Source: an uncultured Bacilli bacterium
GTDB taxonomy: Bacteria > Bacillota_I > Bacilli_A > RF39 > UBA660
Assembly: GCA_934088535.1 (NCBI GenBank)
Contig: CAKOJC010000023.1
Coordinates: 1 to 18,869, forward strand
DNA length: 18,869 nt
Direction of reading: 5' to 3'
The notes beneath the pieces are model-generated. The model searched no databases and was not told the DNA's origin. It saw nothing but the letters and a program-made list of their open reading frames with translations. A program made the translations under genes and the position numbers. This document shows positions 14,235 through 18,869 of the stretch, one piece after another (positions within the stretch are counted from its first letter, which is position 1; each line of letters opens with the position of its first letter).

Positions 14235-16058
14235 ATGTTTGGAAATGTTATATCAGTAAGTGATCAAACCATTAAATTGGAAAATTTATCTAAAAAAGTA
14301 GAAACTACTTTAGTAGGAGTACACATAGTATTTGAAAATAAATATAAAATAGTTGCAGAAATTACATCTATCACTAGAGAAGAAATAGAATGCATTATGG
14401 TAGGAGAATTCATTAATAATGTATTTAATAGTGGTATTGTACATAAACCAAGTCACGACTCTAAAGTTAGAATTATTAATTCTGAAGAAGTAGTATCATT
14501 AGTAGGTAATCAAAACGTAGATACACCAACTGATCTTTATATTGGTAAATCTCTTATATATGATGGATTTAATGTTTCAGCAAACATTGATAGCTTCTTC
14601 TCAAATCACTTTGCTATTATAGGTAACACTGGTAGTGGAAAGAGCTGTAGCGTTGCAAGATTATTTCAAAATCTATATTATAGACAAAAGTATGTTCCAA
14701 TAAATTCAAATATTATATTATTTGATGTTTATGGTGAATACAAACCAGCATTAGATAGAATAAACCAAACAAAATATTGTAGATGTAAACATATAACAAC
14801 AAACGTAAGAGATAAACTACAAGCAGAGATAGTAAAAATACCACCATATTATTTAGAAGTTGATGATTTAGCTCTTCTATTAAATGTAGATTCACCATCT
14901 CAAATACCTATTATAGAAAAAGCACTAAAATTAGTTTATTTATTTACTGAAGAAGAAGAAAAAGTTATAACTCATAAAAACAATATAATAGCTAAAGCTA
15001 TATTAGATATACTAACAGGTGGTAAAGAATCAACTCAAGTAAGAGATCAAGTAGTAGCAGTACTATCAGCATTTCATACGAAAGATATTAATCTAGAAAG
15101 TAAAATAGTACAACCAGGATATATAAGAACACTAAGACAATGTTTAAATGTAGATCAAACTGGTAAAATAAATAGTATTCAATTAGTAATAGAATATTTA
15201 GAAAAATATACTGATGCGGAATTAAAACTAGATAAAAGTATGAAACCTAAAATGTATAATTTAAAAGATTTATATAACGCATTTGAATTTGCTCTTATTA
15301 GTGAAGGAGTACTAAAAAGTGATAAAGTATATGATATGAATAACATATTAAAAGTAAGACTTGATGCTATAATTAATGGAGATTATGGAAAATACTTTGA
15401 AGTAAATGAATACATTCCAAAAGAAACTTATATAAGAGATTTATTTACTGTCAAAACTGGTGAAAAAGCTCAAATAGTTAATTTTAACTTAAATTATGTA
15501 GAAGAAAGATTTGCTAAAACACTAACTAAGATATATTCTAAATTATTCTTAAATTATGCTATTTCATTAGAAGATCGTGGTGGTTATCCATTACAAATAA
15601 TTTTAGAAGAAGCACATAGATATGTACAAAATGATAATGATGTTAAAAATATTGGATATAACATATTTGATAGAATTACAAAAGAGGGTAGAAAATATGG
15701 TATAGTTTTAGGACTTATTACTCAAAGACCAAGTGAGCTATCAAATACCGCTCTTAGTCAATGTTCTAATTATATAGTACTTCGTATGTTCCATCCAGAT
15801 GATTTAAAAATAATAAAAAGTATGACTCATAGTATTGCAGAAGAAGATATTGAAAAATTAAAAGCATTAAGACCAGGAGTAGCCTTGTGCTTTGGAAATG
15901 CATTTAATATTCCAGTATTTGTAAAGATTGATAAACCAGACCCAACACCAGACTCTAATAATGCTCATATAGGACAAGAATGGTTTAAACAAGCAATGGT
16001 ACTAGAACAACAAAGACAAAATGCTTTACAAGCAAAAGAAAACACTATTAATAAATAG
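14235..16058 (+). CDS. HerA-type ATPase (HAS-barrel plus DUF87/FtsK-HerA motor)
   Basis: A 607-residue hexameric-motor-type ATPase. Residues 1-90 form a beta-rich HAS-barrel (MFGNVISVSDQTIKLENL at the start), the hallmark that separates HerA from FtsK. Walker A is GNTGSGKS at 130-137. Walker B is IILEEAH at about 455-461, with the double Glu typical of HerA, followed by GRKYGIVLGLITQRPSE (sensor motif ITQRP). A long helical insertion fills the region between. The C-terminus has the HerA-like tail. HerA motors usually act on double-stranded DNA with a nuclease partner (NurA) or effector (SIR2, DUF4297). No such partner is adjacent: upstream is ymfH, downstream a convergent surface-protein gene. 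Own promoter and terminator mark it as a single-gene unit. The family is confident; the role here (repair, segregation or defence) is unknown. Confidence 0.9.
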   Translation: MFGNVISVSDQTIKLENLSKKVETTLVGVHIVFENKYKIVAEITSITREEIECIMVGEFINNVFNSGIVHKPSHDSKVRIINSEEVVSLVGNQNVDTPTDLYIGKSLIYDGFNVSANIDSFFSNHFAIIGNTGSGKSCSVARLFQNLYYRQKYVPINSNIILFDVYGEYKPALDRINQTKYCRCKHITTNVRDKLQAEIVKIPPYYLEVDDLALLLNVDSPSQIPIIEKALKLVYLFTEEEEKVITHKNNIIAKAILDILTGGKESTQVRDQVVAVLSAFHTKDINLESKIVQPGYIRTLRQCLNVDQTGKINSIQLVIEYLEKYTDAELKLDKSMKPKMYNLKDLYNAFEFALISEGVLKSDKVYDMNNILKVRLDAIINGDYGKYFEVNEYIPKETYIRDLFTVKTGEKAQIVNFNLNYVEERFAKTLTKIYSKLFLNYAISLEDRGGYPLQIILEEAHRYVQNDNDVKNIGYNIFDRITKEGRKYGIVLGLITQRPSELSNTALSQCSNYIVLRMFHPDDLKIIKSMTHSIAEEDIEKLKALRPGVALCFGNAFNIPVFVKIDKPDPTPDSNNAHIGQEWFKQAMVLEQQRQNALQAKENTINK

Positions 16059-16065
16059 TGTTTTT
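16041..16065. terminator. Bidirectional terminator between convergent genes
   Basis: AACACTATT and AATAGTGTT (16041-16049 with 16054-16062) pair around AATA. T runs flank it in both directions (TTTTT on plus; AACACTATT...AATAGTGTTTTC on minus). It contains the stop codon of the HerA gene (16056-16058) and lies 7 bases beyond the 3' end of the minus-strand surface-protein gene. Confidence 0.85.
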
Positions 16066-16071
16066 ATTATG

Positions 16072-17202
16072 TTATCTAATGATATATGGATCATCAGCAG
16101 TACCAGTACCTGATTTAAAGAAAGCTCTTTTATTTATATATGTTGTAACATATAGTTTTTTATTTCTATCTGATTTATAAGGAGTCATAACTCCATTACC
16201 AAAAGTAAATGTTTTATTAGTATTTTCAGCATCAGAAGTAATAGACCAAGTATTAGTAGTATAACTAGATAAATAATTATAATTTAAACATGAAAGACTT
16301 CCAACAACTTTACAATTTTCATCTAAACTAACTCTCATATATTCATAAGGAGTTATTAATCCAAATAAATATTTAGTTTCTGACTTTGTAGCACATTCAA
16401 CGCTACCATCTTTTGAAGTATCACCAGTTTTTCTTTTACCTATACATAATTCCTTAGCAACAAATTTATTTCTTAAGTCTTCTGTAAGAATTGTATCAGA
16501 ACCTGCAAGAGTAATTAAAGTATCTTTAAGTCTACTTTTTTCAAAATCATTATAACCATCAAATGATTCTTCATTTTCATTATATCTGTCATCCCAAGTA
16601 TATCTTTCACTAGTTGTATGAGCACTTATTATTTTAATTGTATTATCATCTTCAATACTCATTATTTGCCATAAATATGGTTGTAATTTTCTTTCATCAC
16701 CATACTCACCAATTTGTACATAGTTATTAGTAACATCTCCTCTAAAGTAATACCCACTGTTACCATCACTATAAAGTCCAGTACCACTTTCAACAACAGG
16801 ATTTTGCTCTAAAATAACTTTATATAATTCTTTTGTCTCATAACTACCAGGGCAAGATAAATATGGTATATAAGAATAATTTTCACTATATTTAGTTACA
16901 ATTATTTGTACACTACAACTATCCCCATCTTTAAGCATTTCATTAAGAGGTTTAATATATTCATTATCTACTAATGTGCTATAAGACATATTATATTCAC
17001 CATCACTCGCAGGTAATTGAGTTGGATTATCTTTATAATAACTTTTAGCTGCCTCAGTTACTTTAACTTCAAAGTCTTCATAACTATAATAATGAGGTTT
17101 AAGCACAGATATTAACCAAACAACAATAAGTAAACATACTATTAAGCCTATAATTGAAGAACCTATTATAATAAGTGTCTTCTTATTCATTGATTCTAAC
17201 AT
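16072..17202 (-). CDS. Membrane-anchored, cysteine-containing surface protein (pilin/secreted-protein-like)
   Basis: A 376-residue protein with a signal-anchor helix at about residues 9-33 and a long extracytoplasmic part. Directly after the helix comes a stretch (SYEDFEVKVTEAAKSYYKDN) and an LPASDGEYNM segment with the look of prepilin-like surface proteins of uncultured low-GC Bacilli. A second domain begins around YLWQIMSIEDDNTIKIISA and includes TWDDRYNENEESF and NDFEKSRLKDTL. The tail FKSGTGTADDPYIIR is a short Gly-rich terminal motif. Six cysteines lie outside the membrane (GDSC, LSC, ELC, VEC, ENC, LSC), allowing three disulfides. Start 17202 is preferred because AAGGA (17218-17214) overlaps the alternative ATG at 17214. 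Function unknown; adhesion or cell-surface binding is inference. Single gene, own promoter. Confidence 0.8.
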   Translation of the reverse strand: MLESMNKKTLIIIGSSIIGLIVCLLIVVWLISVLKPHYYSYEDFEVKVTEAAKSYYKDNPTQLPASDGEYNMSYSTLVDNEYIKPLNEMLKDGDSCSVQIIVTKYSENYSYIPYLSCPGSYETKELYKVILEQNPVVESGTGLYSDGNSGYYFRGDVTNNYVQIGEYGDERKLQPYLWQIMSIEDDNTIKIISAHTTSERYTWDDRYNENEESFDGYNDFEKSRLKDTLITLAGSDTILTEDLRNKFVAKELCIGKRKTGDTSKDGSVECATKSETKYLFGLITPYEYMRVSLDENCKVVGSLSCLNYNYLSSYTTNTWSITSDAENTNKTFTFGNGVMTPYKSDRNKKLYVTTYINKRAFFKSGTGTADDPYIIR

Positions 17203-17231
17203 TAACACACACATCCTTTTTTCATAAGTTA

Positions 17232-17260
17232 ATTATACAATATAAAAAAGATTTTAACAA
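17232..17260 (-). promoter_or_regulatory. Promoter of the surface-protein gene, embedded in the HIT-gene terminator
   Basis: On the minus strand TTGTTA (17260-17255) and TATAAT (17237-17232) are 17 bases apart. The -35 box lies inside the stem and loop of the terminator of the upstream HIT gene. Confidence 0.75.
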
Positions 17261-17279
17261 TTGTTATTTAGTTAAAATC
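17244..17279 (-). terminator. Terminator overlapping the HIT-gene stop codon
   Basis: On the minus strand GATTTTAAC (17279-17271) pairs with GTTAAAATC (17258-17250) across a 12-base loop and is followed by six T. The stop codon TAA (17266-17264) lies in the loop. Confidence 0.82.
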
Positions 17280-17629
17280 TCAAATACTTCTTCTACTTTA
17301 ATATTTTCTTTATCATTTACATAATTAGGAATCACATGTAAATGATAATGTTTAACATCTTGAAGATTACCATTATTTTGAACTAATCTATATCCTTCAG
17401 GTTTAAACTTTGAATCAAGTAGTTCTAGCATCTTCTTACTTGCTTTGTGTACTTCAGTAATATACTTTTCAGAAATATCATAAGCATCCTTAAAATGTTT
17501 CTTGGGTACTATTAATGTATGACCTTTACTAATAGGATTTACATCTAAAAAACATTTAACATAATCATTTTCATATAAAGTATATGAAGGAATATCTCCA
17601 TTAATTATTTTACAAAATATACAATCCAT
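17264..17629 (-). CDS. HIT-family nucleotide hydrolase/transferase (Hint type)
   Basis: A 121-residue histidine-triad protein. These enzymes cleave nucleoside phosphoramidates and related adenylated compounds through a nucleotidyl-histidine intermediate. The triad HYHLHVIP is at residues 94-101, with H96 the probable catalytic residue in HxHxH. DCIFCKI at the N-terminus, with C3 and C6, is the usual zinc-binding start of bacterial Hint proteins, and GHTLIVPKKH is the nucleotide-binding strand and loop. ATG 17629 is chosen because GGTGA lies five bases upstream and the family starts at this point; in-frame ATG 17635 and TTG 17641 exist further up. It has its own promoter and terminator. It is divergent from the cysteine desulfurase gene. 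Confidence 0.93.
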   Translation of the reverse strand: MDCIFCKIINGDIPSYTLYENDYVKCFLDVNPISKGHTLIVPKKHFKDAYDISEKYITEVHKASKKMLELLDSKFKPEGYRLVQNNGNLQDVKHYHLHVIPNYVNDKENIKVEEVFEILTK

Positions 17630-17645
17630 TTTCATCACCAATTTA

Positions 17646-17674
17646 ATTATATATTAAAAATAAAACAACTTCAA
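17646..17674 (-). promoter_or_regulatory. Promoter of the HIT gene
   Basis: On the minus strand TTGAAG (17674-17669) and TATAAT (17651-17646) are 17 bases apart. Initiation would be near 17639, at or in the ribosome binding site, so the leader would be very short. Confidence 0.65.
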
Positions 17675-17733
17675 TTATTATATTTATTATGTTCAAGTAT
17701 ACATTAAATGAGTAAACTATTATAGGTGGTAGT

Positions 17734-18869
17734 ATGAAAGATAAAAATGATTTTCCTATGAAAGATAAAAACTTAGTATATTTTGACTCTGCAGCAACTA
17801 CATTTAAACCATATAGAGTAATAGATAAAATGAATGAATATTACTATAATTATAATGCCAACTCACATAGAGGAGACTATGATATTAGTTTTAAAGTTGA
17901 TGATGAAATAGACTATACAAGAGATCTAGTAAAAATGTTTATAAATGCTAAACGTAAAGATGAAATAATATTTACTAAGAATACAACTGAATCATTAAAT
18001 TTAGTTGCTTTTGGTTTCTTTATGAATTATTTTAATGAAAATGATGAAGTAATACTATCTAGTAGTGAACACGCATCAAATATACTTCCTTGGTTGATAT
18101 TATCAGCCAAAAAGAATATCAAAGTAGTATTTGTAGACTCAAAAGATGAAAAACTAGATATAAATGACTTAAAACAAAAGATAACTAGTAGAACGAAATT
18201 AATATCTATCGCAGAAATAACTAATGTAAGTGGAGACAAAAGAGACATAAAAGAGATATGCAAACTCGCTCATAAATATGGAATACTTGTAGTAGTAGAT
18301 GCTGCTCAAAGTGCACCTCATATTAAAATAGATGTTCAGGATACTGGAGTAGACTTTATAGCATTTAGTGCTCACAAGATGTGTGGACCAACTGGTGTTG
18401 GAGTACTTTATGGCAAGTATGAACTTTTAAAGAAGATGATACCTTATACATTTGGTGGAGGTATGAATGAAAACTATAATGAAGATCATCTAGAACTTGT
18501 AGAAATACCATATCGCTTTGAAGCAGGTACACCAAATATAGCTAATATTATAGGATTCTCTGAATCAATTAAATTCTTAACTGAAATAGGAATGACAGAA
18601 ATAGAAAGAAAAGAAAAATATTTAAGAAAATACTTAATACAAGAACTAGAAAAGATACCATATATAAAGATATACAATAAGTATAATGAAGGAAGCACAG
18701 TTATTATAAATATAGATGGAGTTTTATCAGGAGACTTAGGACTGTATTTAAATACTAAAGGTATATGCGTAAGAAGTGGAAAACACTGTGCCAAAATGGG
18801 TGATAATAAAGAAGATACTGTAAGAATAAGTCTATATTTTTATAATACTTATGAAGAAATAGATATTCT
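17734..18869 (+). CDS. sufS: Cysteine desulfurase, SufS/CsdA type, 3' end cut by window
   Basis: A PLP enzyme that takes sulfur from cysteine for Fe-S cluster or thio-modification pathways. The frame is open from 17734 to the window end (378 codons), and the C-terminus is missing. Motifs in order: LVYFDSAATTFKP, NSHRG, SSSEHASNILPW (PLP-stacking His region), ILVVVDAAQSAPH (Asp binding the PLP ring), SAHKMCGPTG with PLP-lysine K215, and RFEAGTPNIANIIG. RSGKHCAKM carries active-site cysteine C352 in the short-loop form of type II (SufS/CsdA) enzymes, unlike the long flexible loop of IscS/NifS. AGGTGG at 17724-17729 lies before the start; no strong promoter is evident. No sufU, sufB, sufC or sufD is inside the window, so membership in a suf operon cannot be tested here. 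Confidence 0.92.
   Translation, partial: MKDKNDFPMKDKNLVYFDSAATTFKPYRVIDKMNEYYYNYNANSHRGDYDISFKVDDEIDYTRDLVKMFINAKRKDEIIFTKNTTESLNLVAFGFFMNYFNENDEVILSSSEHASNILPWLILSAKKNIKVVFVDSKDEKLDINDLKQKITSRTKLISIAEITNVSGDKRDIKEICKLAHKYGILVVVDAAQSAPHIKIDVQDTGVDFIAFSAHKMCGPTGVGVLYGKYELLKKMIPYTFGGGMNENYNEDHLELVEIPYRFEAGTPNIANIIGFSESIKFLTEIGMTEIERKEKYLRKYLIQELEKIPYIKIYNKYNEGSTVIINIDGVLSGDLGLYLNTKGICVRSGKHCAKMGDNKEDTVRISLYFYNTYEEIDI

Noticed and set aside
14235..16058. HerA-type ATPase as part of a defence island
   Set aside because: No effector, nuclease, integrase or other defence gene is adjacent. Neighbours are housekeeping or surface genes, and composition matches the rest of the window.
1..18869. CRISPR arrays, insertion sequences, attachment sites
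   Set aside because: No regularly spaced identical repeats, terminal inverted repeats with transposase, or integrase genes were seen. The only direct repeat is the two-copy terminator behind the tRNA.
1..18869. Alternative genetic code with TGA as tryptophan, as in Mycoplasma
   Set aside because: TGA ends rsmE and the following gene at sensible family lengths, and conserved Trp positions (for example in L20) use TGG.

Overview
The window is a strongly AT-rich piece of bacterial chromosome. Arg is mostly AGA and A/T-ending codons dominate. TGA is used as a stop (rsmE and the gene after it) and TGG encodes Trp, so the code is standard and not the Mycoplasma code. EzrA, a SpoIIIE/FtsK translocase, the YmfF/YmfH pair and the rsmE–mtaB neighbourhood point to Firmicutes/Bacilli. 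Low GC, very short intergenic gaps and a surface protein ending in GTGTADDPYIIR suggest an uncultured, genome-reduced gut lineage such as RF39 or a relative. That placement is inference.

Layout. (1) 1-417 is the 3' part of rplT (ribosomal protein L20), with an unusual SAP-like tail and its terminator. (2) 451-3486 is a promoter-to-terminator operon: small Smr protein, rsmE, an unknown membrane-anchored acidic protein, mtaB. It mixes rRNA and tRNA modification with a nucleic-acid-binding domain. (3) 3489-4555 is a single-gene unit for a zinc-ribbon membrane protein. (4) 4556-4904 has no protein gene. It holds a minus-strand tRNA-Met(CAT), two tandem related terminators behind it, and two divergent promoters. 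(5) 4905-6330 carries two unrecognised proteins (205 and 247 aa), each with its own promoter. (6) 6369-11612 is a cell-division/chromosome operon: ezrA, ftsK/spoIIIE, an unknown membrane-anchored protein, deoD. (7) 11620-14173 is the M16 peptidase-like pair ymfF–ymfH, overlapping by one base. (8) 14177-16065 is a stand-alone HerA-type ATPase, whose promoter and Shine-Dalgarno lie in a perfect 12-bp inverted repeat. (9) 16072-17674 (minus) has a membrane-anchored cysteine-rich surface protein and a HIT-family hydrolase. (10) 17734-end is a SufS-type cysteine desulfurase cut by the window edge.

The region is mainly housekeeping. I found no CRISPR array, transposase, integrase, phage gene or recognisable defence cassette. 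The more unusual material is the L20 tail, the hairpin over the herA ribosome binding site, the duplicated terminator/tRNA-trailer region, several lineage-type proteins without recognised function, and terminators that repeatedly overlap stop codons and promoters.
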